Position numbers and translations under genes: made by a program
Source of the DNA: Ruminococcus sp. YE282
GTDB lineage: Bacteria > Bacillota > Clostridia > Oscillospirales > Acutalibacteraceae
DNA: 64,000 nucleotides
NCBI GenBank assembly: GCA_900101355.1
Contig: FMUV01000003.1
Coordinates: 62,001 to 126,000, forward strand
Reading direction: 5' to 3'
Part shown: in pieces, positions 33,439 to 43,291 of the stretch
Layout of the letters: every line of letters starts with the position of its first letter
Position numbering within the stretch: the first letter of the stretch is position 1
Notes under the pieces: generated by a model
Databases searched by the model: none
What the model saw: the letters and a program-made list of their open reading frames with translations, nothing else
Told to the model about the DNA's origin: nothing

Positions 33439-36426
33439 TTGAAGAAGAGAATCACAAGTATTGTACTCTCAGCTTGCATGCTACTTTCTTGTGTTGCAGT
33501 CGGAAGTTTTTCAACTCAGGCTGCCGAAGTAACAAGCTCTGAAGCAGTATCATCAGGAAGTCAGGAACCTCTTGATCATATCCAGGGTGCCAACATCCTC
33601 CACTGCTTTGACTGGTCGTACAATTCAATCAAGGCAAACCTTAAGGACATTAAGGACGCAGGCTACACAGCAGTTCAGACATCGCCTGTTCAGACACCAA
33701 AAGATTACAGCGCAAGTTATAAGAAACAGAGTGATGAATGGTGGAAGCTCTATCAGCCAATATCATTTAACATTGCAGACGGCAACACTTGGCTCGGCAC
33801 AAAGGCTGAATTAAAAGAGCTTTGTACAGAGGCTGAGAATTACGGTATCAAGGTTATTGTTGATATCGTTGCAAACCATATGGCTGACGTTGACAGTTCA
33901 GGTAACACAAGAGGCAATATTTCTTCACAGATTGAAGCTGAAGTTCGTAACAACGACAGCAACTGGCATCTTAACAGTTCTTGGGCAAACAGTGACAACG
34001 ACAGATATTCCATGACCCAGGGTTCAATCGGTCAGCCTGACGTTAATACAGGTAGCAGCTATATTCAAAACAGAGTTAAAAATCTTTTGATTGATTGTAT
34101 CAATCAGGGAGTTGACGGTTTCCGTTTTGATACAGCTAAGCACATTGAGCTTCCGACAGACTCAGGTTTCGGCAGTCAGTTCTGGCCTACTGTTGTAAAC
34201 GGCTCACAGAGCTCAACAAGCAATAAGATTTTCTATTACGGCGAAGTTCTTAACGGCTGTGCAACAGATATTTCAAATTATACAAAGTACTTATCCGTTA
34301 CAGATAACTACTCAGGCGACACAAAGCTTTATGCCGCAAATACAGGCAATGCTAAGGGCCTTGCTGATTCTAACTATGCAAAGGGTGCAGGCGCAAACAA
34401 AACTGTACTTTGGGCTGAATCACACGATACATATATGGGTGGTACCGGTTCCAGCGGTTATCAAAATACAAAGAGTGTACCTGATTCATCAATTGTAAAG
34501 GCTTGGGCAATGGTTGGTTCAAGAGCTGACGCCTCTTCACTGTTCTTTGCAAGACCTGCTGCAAATATGGGTGACGCAAGTACAGATACAACATGGAAGT
34601 CAAAGGCAGTTGCAGAAGTAAACAAGTTCAAGAACTATTTTGACGGCGAGTCAGAGTATCTTTCATCATCAGGCAGTGTAGCTTATAACGAACGCGGAAC
34701 TTCAGGCGTTGTTATTGCAAAGCTTGACGGTGCAGGTTCTGTAAACATTTCTGCAAAGAGAATGAAAGACGGAACATATACAGATCAGGTTACAGGCAAC
34801 GAATTTAAGGTTTCAAACGGCAACATTTCAGGTATAGTTGGTTCAACAGGTGTAGCTGTCGTTTATAACGCAGTAACTCCTGGTCCTTCGGTAAGTGCTG
34901 TTCCGGGAACATCAAGCTATAAGACAGACACACTCACAATCACACTTAACTACAAGAACGGCGCAACAAGCGGTTGGTACTCAATTGATGGCAGCGATTA
35001 TAAGAGTTTTACTAACGGTGAGAAGATCACAATCGGCGCCGGTGTTGCATACGGTACATCTACAATATTAAATGTTAAGGCTTCAGACGGCACAACAACA
35101 TCTGATCCTATTTCCTATAAGTATACAAAGGTTGACCCAAGCGTAGTTCAGAAAATTTATTTTGACAACTCATCATACAACTGGTCATCTGTATACGCTT
35201 ACATCTATTCTGATAAAACCACAAAGAACGCTTCATGGCCGGGAGAAAAGATGACTTTGGATTCTTCAACAGGATATTATTCAATTGAAGTTCCTGACAA
35301 TCTTGCAGACGGTTATGTAATCTTTACAGAGACAAATAATGCAACAACTAACCGCTATCCTGCTGATATGCAGCCCGGACTTAGCCTTAACAGCAAAAAT
35401 ATGCTTTTCAAAGCAAACCATGAGTGGGTTGAATACAATGTTGTAGCACCAACAACTCCAACTCAGCCAACAACAGCAACTACCCCTTCAACAGCAACTG
35501 AGCCTACAACAACACCGACTCCTGTAATCAGAGTACTTATCGGTGACGTTGACAATGACGGTGTTGTTTCAATCAAAGACGCAACAATAATCCAGAGATA
35601 TATCAATGGCGTTAATACAATCAATGATACAGAAGAATTCAAGCTTGCTGCTGATACAAACGGCGACGGTAGCATTGATATTCTTGATGTAACAGCAATT
35701 CAGTATTACCTTGCTAACAACAGAGCAATGGCAGGCAACTGCGGAAAATATACAGGTGAAGAAGATCCTACAACACCTGCAACAGAGCCTACCGAAACAA
35801 CAGAGCCTACAACACAGCCAGCAAGCAATACAATTTACTTTAAGAATACAGGCAACTGGTCAAACGTAATGGCTTACTATTGGAGCGAAGATGATACTAA
35901 GATGACAACTTGGCCCGGCGAAGCAATGACAAGCGTTGGAGATAACGTATACAGCATTGATTTACCTTCAGATGCAACATATATTATTTTCAACAGCAAC
36001 GGCGGAGCTCAGACTGATGACATTAAACTTCAGGGATTTGGTAAAATTTATGAGAACGGAAGCTGGAGCGATTACAGCGGTTCTCCTGTACAGCCTACAT
36101 CTCCCGAAACTCCAACAAACCCGGATTCCGGTGACAACTACACAATTACATTCACAAACAACAGAAACTGGGGCAATGTAAACTGCTATTATTGGAGCGA
36201 GGCTGATACAACAATGACAGCTTGGCCGGGAACTCAGATGACTTACTCAACCACAAATGACTTTGGTGAAAAGATTTACACAATTGAGATTCCAAGTTCT
36301 GTTGACCATATAATTTTTAACGATGGCAGCGGTTCACAGACAGTTGACATTGCAGTAACAGGCAGTGCAAAATACTACATTTCAGGCGGTTCTGGTTCTG
36401 CCTGCACAGTTGAAACCTGGGAATAA
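33439..36426 (+). CDS. Secreted GH13 alpha-amylase with three CBM26-like modules and an internal dockerin
   Basis: 995 aa. Signal peptide (cleavage near TQA-AE, residue about 28), then the GH13 barrel: DIVANH (region I), GFRFDTAKH with nucleophile Asp231, YYGEVL with acid/base Glu269, and WAESHDTY with Asp330. A beta domain follows. A first CBM26-like starch-binding module lies at about 570-665, a Thr/Pro linker, a type I-like dockerin at about 697-765 with two Ca loops (DVDNDGVVSIKD, DTNGDGSIDILD), a second linker, and two more CBM26-like modules (about 797-882 and 899-994, each with WPG). It would dock on a cohesin scaffoldin and bind starch, as in R. bromii amylosomes. TTG 33439 is set by AGGAG at 33426-33430; the GTG at 33430 overlaps that site. 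Confidence 0.94.
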   Translation: MKKRITSIVLSACMLLSCVAVGSFSTQAAEVTSSEAVSSGSQEPLDHIQGANILHCFDWSYNSIKANLKDIKDAGYTAVQTSPVQTPKDYSASYKKQSDEWWKLYQPISFNIADGNTWLGTKAELKELCTEAENYGIKVIVDIVANHMADVDSSGNTRGNISSQIEAEVRNNDSNWHLNSSWANSDNDRYSMTQGSIGQPDVNTGSSYIQNRVKNLLIDCINQGVDGFRFDTAKHIELPTDSGFGSQFWPTVVNGSQSSTSNKIFYYGEVLNGCATDISNYTKYLSVTDNYSGDTKLYAANTGNAKGLADSNYAKGAGANKTVLWAESHDTYMGGTGSSGYQNTKSVPDSSIVKAWAMVGSRADASSLFFARPAANMGDASTDTTWKSKAVAEVNKFKNYFDGESEYLSSSGSVAYNERGTSGVVIAKLDGAGSVNISAKRMKDGTYTDQVTGNEFKVSNGNISGIVGSTGVAVVYNAVTPGPSVSAVPGTSSYKTDTLTITLNYKNGATSGWYSIDGSDYKSFTNGEKITIGAGVAYGTSTILNVKASDGTTTSDPISYKYTKVDPSVVQKIYFDNSSYNWSSVYAYIYSDKTTKNASWPGEKMTLDSSTGYYSIEVPDNLADGYVIFTETNNATTNRYPADMQPGLSLNSKNMLFKANHEWVEYNVVAPTTPTQPTTATTPSTATEPTTTPTPVIRVLIGDVDNDGVVSIKDATIIQRYINGVNTINDTEEFKLAADTNGDGSIDILDVTAIQYYLANNRAMAGNCGKYTGEEDPTTPATEPTETTEPTTQPASNTIYFKNTGNWSNVMAYYWSEDDTKMTTWPGEAMTSVGDNVYSIDLPSDATYIIFNSNGGAQTDDIKLQGFGKIYENGSWSDYSGSPVQPTSPETPTNPDSGDNYTITFTNNRNWGNVNCYYWSEADTTMTAWPGTQMTYSTTNDFGEKIYTIEIPSSVDHIIFNDGSGSQTVDIAVTGSAKYYISGGSGSACTVETWE

Positions 36427-36465
36427 TTAAAACAGAATTGCTTAATTTCAGCATTTAGTTTTATT

Positions 36466-36500
36466 GCTGAGGCTCTCAAATTGAGGGCCTCAGTTTTTTT
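36466..36500 (+). terminator. Terminator of the amylase gene
   Basis: 12-bp stem with a 3-nt loop (36467-36493) followed by seven T. Confidence 0.9.
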
Positions 36501-36618
36501 ACGCCGATTTTCACAATAATAAATATACAATTTATAAGATATAATATTAACTTGATTTAAAATATATGTTTTACATTCTGTTTGCGACTTTAATGTGTTT
36601 TAAGTCATATTTTAGATA

Positions 36619-36647
36619 TTGAAAAAAACATAGTAAAATGATATAAT
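36619..36647 (+). promoter_or_regulatory. Promoter of the thyX operon
   Basis: TTGAAA (36619-36624), 17-nt spacer, TATAAT (36642-36647), 50 nt before the thyX ATG. Confidence 0.8.
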
Positions 36648-36697
36648 AATTATATCTATGTAACGATATGTACTTTTTAGACGAAAGAAGGCATAAA

Positions 36698-37498
36698 ATG
36701 GCTATCAAAGTAACTTTGCTTACACATACTCCGAATCCTGAAAAGACTGTCGCTATGGCAGCAAAACTTTGTTATTCTCCGTCAGGAATAGAGGATATAA
36801 GCGAAGGTCTAACAGAAGAAAAAACAGCCTCTTTTATAAATATGCTTGCCGACCTCGGCCATGCAAGTCCTACCGAGCACGCCTCATTCACTTTTGGCAT
36901 TGAAGGTATTTCACGTGCTTGTTCGCACCAGCTTGTTCGTCACAGAATTGCCTCATACAGCCAACAGTCTCAAAGATATGTTGACGGTTCAAATTTTGAA
37001 TTTGTCACACCTCCTGCAATTGCTGAAAATGAGGAGGCGTTAGAGGCATATAATGTTGTTATTGATATGCAGGCAAAGGCTTACAAAAAAATCCGCAACG
37101 CACTTACGGCAGGTTATATAAAAGAATATTTGAATAATAATGTTGACGGCTCAGACGAGGAAATAATGGAGAAGTTTAAGTCTGAAAATAAGTCACAGTA
37201 TAACGCCTTTGTAAAAAAGGCAAATGAGGACGCTCGATTTATTCTTCCAAATGCTACCACAACCAAAATCGTGTGCACATTTAATGCACGCAGTTTGCAA
37301 AACTTTTTTGCTCATCGTTGTTGCAACAGAGCACAGTGGGAGATTCGCGAGGTTGCCGAACAAATGCTTTTGCAGTGCCTTAAGGTTGCACCGAACCTGT
37401 TTAAAAACTGCGGTCCGTCCTGCCTTTTCGGCCCTTGTCCCGAGGGAAAAATGTGCTGTGGCAAACAAAAAGAAATGCGTGAAAAATATGGCAGATAA
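36698..37498 (+). CDS. thyX: Flavin-dependent thymidylate synthase ThyX
   Basis: 266 aa. It methylates dUMP to dTMP using methylene-THF, FAD and NADPH. The ThyX motif [13 protein letters not shown] (residues 81-93) fits RHRxxS...S.R. The C-terminus has a Cys-rich tail ([18 protein letters not shown]), seen in some clostridial ThyX. ATG 36698 follows GAAGG; the earlier in-frame ATG at 36668 lacks a ribosome binding site. It is the first gene of a thymidylate/folate group with tmk and 5-formyl-THF cyclo-ligase. Confidence 0.95.
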   Translation: MAIKVTLLTHTPNPEKTVAMAAKLCYSPSGIEDISEGLTEEKTASFINMLADLGHASPTEHASFTFGIEGISRACSHQLVRHRIASYSQQSQRYVDGSNFEFVTPPAIAENEEALEAYNVVIDMQAKAYKKIRNALTAGYIKEYLNNNVDGSDEEIMEKFKSENKSQYNAFVKKANEDARFILPNATTTKIVCTFNARSLQNFFAHRCCNRAQWEIREVAEQMLLQCLKVAPNLFKNCGPSCLFGPCPEGKMCCGKQKEMREKYGR

Positions 37499-37509
37499 CA
37501 GGAGTTTAT

Positions 37510-38181
37510 ATGAAAAGCAAACTTATAGTAATTGAGGGGCTTGACGGAAGCGGAAAGGCAACGCAGACAAAACTGCTTGCGGATAAGCTGACTTCAATGG
37601 GCAGGACCGTAAGAAAACTTGAATTTCCCGATTATGACAGCCCGAGTTCTTCTCTTGTAAAAATGTACCTCAACGGTGATTTCGGAAAAAATCCGGAAGA
37701 CGTAAATGCATATGCCGCTTCCGCATTTTATGCTGTTGACAGAGCTGCAAGTTATCTGAAAAATTGGAAAAACGATTGTAATAACGGTAGCGTGATTTTG
37801 TGCGACAGATATTGCACATCAAACATCATTTACCAGATGTCAAAGGTAAAGAATGATGAGCGTGACGGCTTTATTGAGTGGCAGAGCGATTTTGAGTATA
37901 ACAAGCTCGGTTTGCCTGTGCCCGACGCAGTAATTTATCTTGACGTTGACCTCGATGTTTCTCAAAGGCTTATGGAAAAGCGTTACGGCGGCGATAAGTC
38001 CAAAATGGACTTGCATGAACAAAATGTCAAATTCCTGCGTGAATGTCGTGAAAGCGCAGTTTATGCAACACAAAAGTGCGGTTGGATAAAAATTGATTGC
38101 TGTGAAAACGGCGATATAAAGTCTATTAAAAAAATAGCCGCAGAAATTGAAAAGGTAGTTTTTGATATTTTAAAACCATAA
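37510..38181 (+). CDS. tmk: Thymidylate kinase
   Basis: 223 aa, phosphorylates dTMP to dTDP. The P-loop is GLDGSGKATQ (Thr to Ala within the usual GKTTQ, as in several clostridial enzymes); LCDRYCTSNIIYQ is the DRx motif, and the lid region RYGGDKSKMD follows. It starts 11 nt after thyX, so the two consecutive steps of dTTP synthesis are coded together. Confidence 0.93.
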   Translation: MKSKLIVIEGLDGSGKATQTKLLADKLTSMGRTVRKLEFPDYDSPSSSLVKMYLNGDFGKNPEDVNAYAASAFYAVDRAASYLKNWKNDCNNGSVILCDRYCTSNIIYQMSKVKNDERDGFIEWQSDFEYNKLGLPVPDAVIYLDVDLDVSQRLMEKRYGGDKSKMDLHEQNVKFLRECRESAVYATQKCGWIKIDCCENGDIKSIKKIAAEIEKVVFDILKP

Positions 38182-38237
38182 CGAATATAATTGATTTTGC
38201 AGCGTAAAATCTGTATAGGTCAGAAAGGATGAAAAAT

Positions 38238-38777
38238 ATGTTTTATGTATTTCTTGCAGACGGATTTGAAGAGACCGAGGCAATAGCTCCAACAGACGTT
38301 ATGCGACGTTCAAAGCTTGATGTACAGACTGTCGGCGTAACCGGAATACAGGTAAAGAGCTCACACGGCGTTACAGTTACTGCCGATGTGTCGATTGATG
38401 ATATAACCTTTGACAATCTTGAGGGTGTTGTGCTTCCGGGCGGTATGCCGGGTACGCTCAACCTTGAGAAAAACAAAAAGGTGCTTGAGTATACTAAATA
38501 TTGTTTTAATAACGGTAAGATTGTAGCCGCAATTTGTGCCGCACCGTCAATTTTGGGACATCTCGGAATACTTAGAGGCAAAAGTGCAACGTGTTTTCCC
38601 GGATTTGAAAATGAGCTTGACTGCAAAGAATATACATCTGCCCACACCGAAACAGACGGTTTGGTGGTTACGGCAAAGGGTGCAGGCTGTGCAATAGAAT
38701 TTGGCCATGCAATCGTAAGTCTTGCGGCGTCAAAAGAGACAGCCGACAAGGTGATTGAGGATATGCAATGCCTCTAA
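38238..38777 (+). CDS. DJ-1/PfpI-family protein (YajL-like)
   Basis: 179 aa. The nucleophile elbow AAICAAPSILG carries the reactive Cys, and GFEETEA near residue 8 has the conserved Glu, as in DJ-1/YajL (often called deglycases or redox chaperones). ATG 38238 is 9 nt after AAAGG; an ATG at 38229 is too close to it. It overlaps the next gene by 10 nt. Confidence 0.9.
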   Translation: MFYVFLADGFEETEAIAPTDVMRRSKLDVQTVGVTGIQVKSSHGVTVTADVSIDDITFDNLEGVVLPGGMPGTLNLEKNKKVLEYTKYCFNNGKIVAAICAAPSILGHLGILRGKSATCFPGFENELDCKEYTSAHTETDGLVVTAKGAGCAIEFGHAIVSLAASKETADKVIEDMQCL

Positions 38778-39358
38778 AAAATATCAAAGAGCGCAAAAGA
38801 GAGCTGAGGGCTTACTACAAAAAGCTCAGGGCTGAATGCCCTCAGGATATAAAGCAAGACCTTGACAAAGAGCTTACTCAAAAATTTTTGTTGCTTGATG
38901 AGTACAAAAATTGTGACACACTTTTTGCGTTTGTGTCAATGCCGATTGAGTGTGATACATCTAAGATAATTGATAATGCTTTGCTTGATAATAAGCGTGT
39001 TGCTCTGCCAAAATGCAAAAACAAATCGGGCATAATGGATTTTTATTTTATCAATTCTAAGGATGACTTAAAAAAGGGAATGTACTCAATTTTTGAGCCT
39101 GACTCGGATAAGTGTAAGCTTGTAACGGACTTTTCGCACGGACTTTGCCTTGTTCCGGGTTTGTGCTTTGACTTTCAGGGCTATCGTCTTGGCTTTGGCA
39201 AGGGGTATTATGACAAATTCTTAAATGATTTCGGAGGAACATCTGTCGGAATCTGTTATTCAAGATATGTTGAAAAAAGCCTGCCGCACGGAATTTTTGA
39301 TAAGTATACGGATATTCTCGTAACTGAAAAATTTGTAAATCACAACCATAATGATTAA
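38768..39358 (+). CDS. 5-formyltetrahydrofolate cyclo-ligase
   Basis: 196 aa. It converts 5-formyl-THF to methenyl-THF. The family end motif LVPGLCFDFQGYRLGFGKGYYD is nearly perfect (split here as PGLCFD and RLGFGKGYYD), and the N-terminal RELRAYYKKLR is the usual first helix. It returns folate to the pool used by ThyX three genes upstream. Confidence 0.93.
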   Translation: MPLKNIKERKRELRAYYKKLRAECPQDIKQDLDKELTQKFLLLDEYKNCDTLFAFVSMPIECDTSKIIDNALLDNKRVALPKCKNKSGIMDFYFINSKDDLKKGMYSIFEPDSDKCKLVTDFSHGLCLVPGLCFDFQGYRLGFGKGYYDKFLNDFGGTSVGICYSRYVEKSLPHGIFDKYTDILVTEKFVNHNHND

Positions 39359-39371
39359 AGGATTGGTGTAA

Positions 39372-40730
39372 ATGAGCGTTGATAACTACGGTAATCACCC
39401 AAATCTTGAAGAAGAAAGACGCAAAAAAGCGGAAAACTTTCGCCTGAATATTCCTGACAGGGATAATTACGATGATTATAACTATATGGATGACTATGAC
39501 GACGAAACATCTGAGCTTAATTCTTACAGTGGAGAAGATGTCAGGCAGCAGATAGAGCGACAGTCCAGACATGCTTTAAAAAAGCAAAAACGTGCAGAAA
39601 AGAAAGAGCTGAGGGCAAAAAACAAACACAACAGAAGAATTTTTCGCCTTGTGTGGCTTTTTTCTGTTATTATCGTCGGCGCAATGGCTGCGGTGTTTAT
39701 AATTACAGGTGTGAATGATTTGCTTGCTATAAACCGCACAAGTTCAGATACCGTCAAAGTGAAAGTCCCAAAAGACCCAACAGTAGACCAAATCAGCGAC
39801 CTGCTTAAATACAACGGCGTAATTGATGAACCGCTTTATTTTAAGATGTTTGCAACGCTTACAAAATCTTCAGATGATTTTTCACAGGGTACATATGAGT
39901 TAAGAAAAAATATGGATTATCAAGCCATAATAACAAACCTTGAGGGTTCAGCCAGCCGTACAGATACGGTTTCGGTTACAATCATTGAAGGACAGAACGT
40001 GCTTGAAATTGCCAATACTCTCTATGATGAGGGTGCTCTTGAAGATAAGGATAAGTTCCTTGAACTTTGCAACTCAGACCAGTTTGACGATGATTTCAGC
40101 TTCATCAAGGCCATTGATAATAAGGCTGACAGATATTACAAGCTTGAGGGCTATCTCTATCCCGATAAATATGATTTCTATCTGAATGAAGAACCGGAAA
40201 GCGTTATCTACAAATTCCTTAATAACTACGAGTCCAAAATGAACGAGAAACAGGAATTTAGCGGATATGATAAGACCTATACAATCAATCAGATGATTGA
40301 AGAATCAGGGACAAGCTATTCTCTTGACGAGATTATGAGAATTGCTTCAATTATTCAGGCTGAGGCTGCCGACAAGGATGATATGTACTACATTTCCTCA
40401 ATTCTTCACAACAGACTTTCGGCTGATGAAAGTATGGGTGTTTCTAACCTTGGTCTTGATTCAACAAAATATTATCCTTACAGAAGTGCCGTTGATATTC
40501 CGTCAAATGTGGGAAGCGACTATGTGAGCAAGTACGAAACCTATGATAAGGCAGGCTTGCCGGCAGGCTCAATTTGTAACCCCGGTATGGATGCCATAAA
40601 AGCCGCTATCCTGCCAAAAGAAACGGATTATTACTTCTTCTGTCACGACAAGGACGGACAAGCCTACTACGCAACAACGTTGTACGGTCATAATCAGAAT
40701 TTGGAGAAAATAAGCAATGACGATGAATAA
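39372..40730 (+). CDS. mltG: Endolytic murein transglycosylase MltG
   Basis: 452 aa. A charged cytoplasmic N-terminus (about 95 residues, Asp/Glu/Arg-rich), one membrane helix (about 96-120), a LysM-like domain (VTIIEGQNVLEIANTLYD) and the YceG catalytic domain, with the catalytic Glu in IIQAEAADKDDM and the NLGLDST and GLPAGSICNPG motifs. It cuts nascent glycan strands near the division/elongation machinery. 13 nt separate it from the cyclo-ligase gene. Confidence 0.93.
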   Translation: MSVDNYGNHPNLEEERRKKAENFRLNIPDRDNYDDYNYMDDYDDETSELNSYSGEDVRQQIERQSRHALKKQKRAEKKELRAKNKHNRRIFRLVWLFSVIIVGAMAAVFIITGVNDLLAINRTSSDTVKVKVPKDPTVDQISDLLKYNGVIDEPLYFKMFATLTKSSDDFSQGTYELRKNMDYQAIITNLEGSASRTDTVSVTIIEGQNVLEIANTLYDEGALEDKDKFLELCNSDQFDDDFSFIKAIDNKADRYYKLEGYLYPDKYDFYLNEEPESVIYKFLNNYESKMNEKQEFSGYDKTYTINQMIEESGTSYSLDEIMRIASIIQAEAADKDDMYYISSILHNRLSADESMGVSNLGLDSTKYYPYRSAVDIPSNVGSDYVSKYETYDKAGLPAGSICNPGMDAIKAAILPKETDYYFFCHDKDGQAYYATTLYGHNQNLEKISNDDE

Positions 40731-41937
40731 ACCCGAAATATTGTCTCCGGCAGGAGATATGGAATGTCTCAATTCTGCGTTAAATTTCGGTGCAGACGCC
40801 GTGTTCCTTGCAGGAAAGATGTTTGGAATGCGTTCCGCACCAAAGAACTTTGATAATTCCGATTTAAAAAAGGCTTGTGAGCTTGCACATTCATTGGGCA
40901 GAAAGGTTCACCTGACCTGTAACATATTGCCACACAACAGTGAACTTTCTGCATTGCCCGACTTTTTGGCTTATGCTCAGGAGTGTGGCGTAGACGCATT
41001 CATTATTGCCGACTTGGGAATTTTTGAAGCGGCTAAAAAATATGCTCCAAAGGTTGCACGTCATATTTCCACTCAGGCGGGTGTGACCAATTATGCAACC
41101 GCAAATGTGCTGTATAATATGGGAGCGTCAAGAGTGGTTCTTGCAAGGGAAATTCCGCTTGACGAGATTGCCGAGATGCGTGCCAAGGTGCCGAGTAAAC
41201 TTGAAATTGAGTGCTTTGTGCACGGAGCTATGTGTGTTTCATTTTCGGGCAGATGTCTAATTTCAAGCTATATGACCGGCAGAGACGCAAATCACGGAGA
41301 TTGTGCTCAGCCCTGCCGTTGGAAGTATCATTTGTTTGAAGAAAACCGCGAGGGACAGTACTTTCCTGTTGAGGAAACAGGCGACGGAACATATCTTTAC
41401 AATTCACGTGACCTGTGTATGATTGAGCATATTCCCGAGCTTGTAAAGGCAGGAATCTCAAGCTTTAAGATAGAAGGAAGAGCAAAGTCGGCATATTATA
41501 CTGCCGTAACAACAAATGCTTATCGCCATGCTGTTGATGGTTATTTTGCAAATACCGAAAACTTTGTCTTGAAACCTTGGATAAAGGAAGAACTTGATAA
41601 AATAAGCCACAGGGAATACAACACGGGCTTTTACTTTAATCATGAACCCGGTCAGGTGACAGGAAACGGCGGATATATACGTCACTATGACGCTGTTGCC
41701 GTTTGTGAAAAATCAATTGATGACAGCACTTCAATAATCTCACAACGCAACAAGTTTTATGTAGGAGATACTCTTGATGTTTTACCTCCGAGCGGAATAC
41801 CGTTTTTGACTAAATGCCTGTCTCTTGAAAACAAGGACGGAATAATGGTTGAGAGCGCACCGCACCCAACAGAACGGCTGACTATGAAGTCAGACCACGT
41901 CATTCCTCAAAGTTCTGTAATAAGAAAGAAAAAGTAA
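40717..41937 (+). CDS. U32 peptidase-family protein (TrhP-like)
   Basis: 406 aa. The U32 signature ECFVHGAMCVSFSGRC followed by GDCAQPCRW supplies the four conserved Cys that hold an iron-sulfur cluster in TrhP/RlhA-type enzymes. These act in RNA hydroxylation (tRNA wobble uridine in TrhP) rather than as proteases. It overlaps mltG by 14 nt; an ATG at 40723 is an alternative start. mltG-U32 neighbourhood is common in Firmicutes. Confidence 0.85.
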   Translation: MTMNKPEILSPAGDMECLNSALNFGADAVFLAGKMFGMRSAPKNFDNSDLKKACELAHSLGRKVHLTCNILPHNSELSALPDFLAYAQECGVDAFIIADLGIFEAAKKYAPKVARHISTQAGVTNYATANVLYNMGASRVVLAREIPLDEIAEMRAKVPSKLEIECFVHGAMCVSFSGRCLISSYMTGRDANHGDCAQPCRWKYHLFEENREGQYFPVEETGDGTYLYNSRDLCMIEHIPELVKAGISSFKIEGRAKSAYYTAVTTNAYRHAVDGYFANTENFVLKPWIKEELDKISHREYNTGFYFNHEPGQVTGNGGYIRHYDAVAVCEKSIDDSTSIISQRNKFYVGDTLDVLPPSGIPFLTKCLSLENKDGIMVESAPHPTERLTMKSDHVIPQSSVIRKKK

Positions 41938-41944
41938 ATCAATC

Positions 41945-41972
41945 AAGGCGGTTGGCATAAGTCAGCCGCCTT
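41945..41972 (+). terminator. Terminator after the U32 gene
   Basis: 10-bp stem (41945-41954 with 41963-41972, one G-U pair) with an 8-nt loop, followed by a short AT-rich tail. It ends the thyX-U32 operon. Confidence 0.7.
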
Positions 41973-42084
41973 ATATATTGTGCATTGTCAGTATTATATG
42001 ATTATGCAAAATAATATCATAACAGCCTAACTATAAAATATGACAATGTCAGAATTCGGTATGACAAACAAAAGTATAATAATA

Positions 42085-42113
42085 TTGTAAAATAATAAAA
42101 TATATGGTATAAT
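42085..42113 (+). promoter_or_regulatory. Promoter of alr
   Basis: TTGTAA (42085-42090), 17-nt spacer, TATAAT (42108-42113), 45 nt before the start codon. Confidence 0.75.
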
Positions 42114-42158
42114 CACAAATATATGTTATGATGTCTAATATTGAAAGAGGTTTGGAAT

Positions 42159-43277
42159 TTGAGGAAACTGGCACAACGTACAGAAGCAGTGGTAAGCCTG
42201 CGTGCTCTTGAACATAATATAAATAATATAAAAAAACGTTTAAATAAAGATGTTGAAATTATGGCTGTATTAAAAGGTGACGGTTATGGTCATGGCGAAA
42301 AGGGAATATATCCGACCCTTAAAAAGTGCGGAATAAAGCGTTATGCCGTTGCCGTGTGGGAAGAAGGAGCGTCTCTGAGAAAAGCCGGAGCGGTTGAGCC
42401 CATACTTTTGCTGGGTGATACCTGTGACGGACAGCTTGAAAATCTCATAAAGTATAATCTTACTCCTGCCATATTTTCACTTGATACTGCCGAAAAACTT
42501 AATTTACTTGCAAAGTGGAATTGCACCGTTTGCCCGGTGCATATAAAAATAGACACCGGTATGAGTCGTATCGGTTTTACCTGTGACGATAATTCGATAG
42601 AGGTTATCAAGAAAATCTCAAAAATGGAGAACCTTAAAATTACAGGTGCTTTTACTCACTTTTCACGTGCAGATGAAGAGGACGGAAAAAGTGCTCACGA
42701 ACAATTCAAAAAGTTTAATGATATGATGGACAGGCTTGAAAAAGAGGGCGTGTCAATTCCGTTTAAACACGTTGCCAACAGCCCTGCCATTTTGCTTCGC
42801 CCTGAAACTCAGCTTAATGCCGTAAGAGCGGGTGATATTGTGTTTGGACTTTGCCCGATTGATGAAGATGATTGGGCTAAAGAGGATTTTGAGCAGGTTA
42901 TGCGTTGGTACACATATGTTGTTATGGTCAAAGAAGTTCCCGTGGGAACCGAGGTTGGCTACGGCGGAACGTTTGTAACCAAACGCCCCACAAAGATAGC
43001 AACTGTTCCTGTCGGTTTTGCCGACGGATACAGCCGCAAACTTTCAAACAAAGGAAAGGTTATAATCAACGGAAAAGAAGCCCCGATTATCGGAAGAATT
43101 TGTATGGACCAGTTTATGGTTGATGTAACCGATATCGGAGAAGTTAAGAGGGGCGATACGGTTTCGCTTCTTGACGACAAGCTCAGCGTAGTGTGGATGG
43201 CTGACTTGCTTGACAGTAATGTAGATGAAATAGTTTGCGGAATTTCAAAGCGTGTTCCGAGAATTTATGAGTATTAA
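42159..43277 (+). CDS. alr: Alanine racemase
   Basis: 372 aa PLP enzyme, L-Ala to D-Ala for the cell wall. The PLP Lys is Lys39 in AVLKGDGYGHG; the second catalytic Tyr is in VGYGGTF, and IGRICMDQFMVDVT is a family motif. TTG 42159 is chosen because AGAGG (42147-42151) is 7 nt upstream; the frame's TTG at 42141 has none. The next gene follows after 14 nt. The canonical ANAYGHG is GDGYGHG here, a modest divergence. Confidence 0.93.
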   Translation: MRKLAQRTEAVVSLRALEHNINNIKKRLNKDVEIMAVLKGDGYGHGEKGIYPTLKKCGIKRYAVAVWEEGASLRKAGAVEPILLLGDTCDGQLENLIKYNLTPAIFSLDTAEKLNLLAKWNCTVCPVHIKIDTGMSRIGFTCDDNSIEVIKKISKMENLKITGAFTHFSRADEEDGKSAHEQFKKFNDMMDRLEKEGVSIPFKHVANSPAILLRPETQLNAVRAGDIVFGLCPIDEDDWAKEDFEQVMRWYTYVVMVKEVPVGTEVGYGGTFVTKRPTKIATVPVGFADGYSRKLSNKGKVIINGKEAPIIGRICMDQFMVDVTDIGEVKRGDTVSLLDDKLSVVWMADLLDSNVDEIVCGISKRVPRIYEY

Positions 43278-43291
43278 TTGAGGTAGATTAA

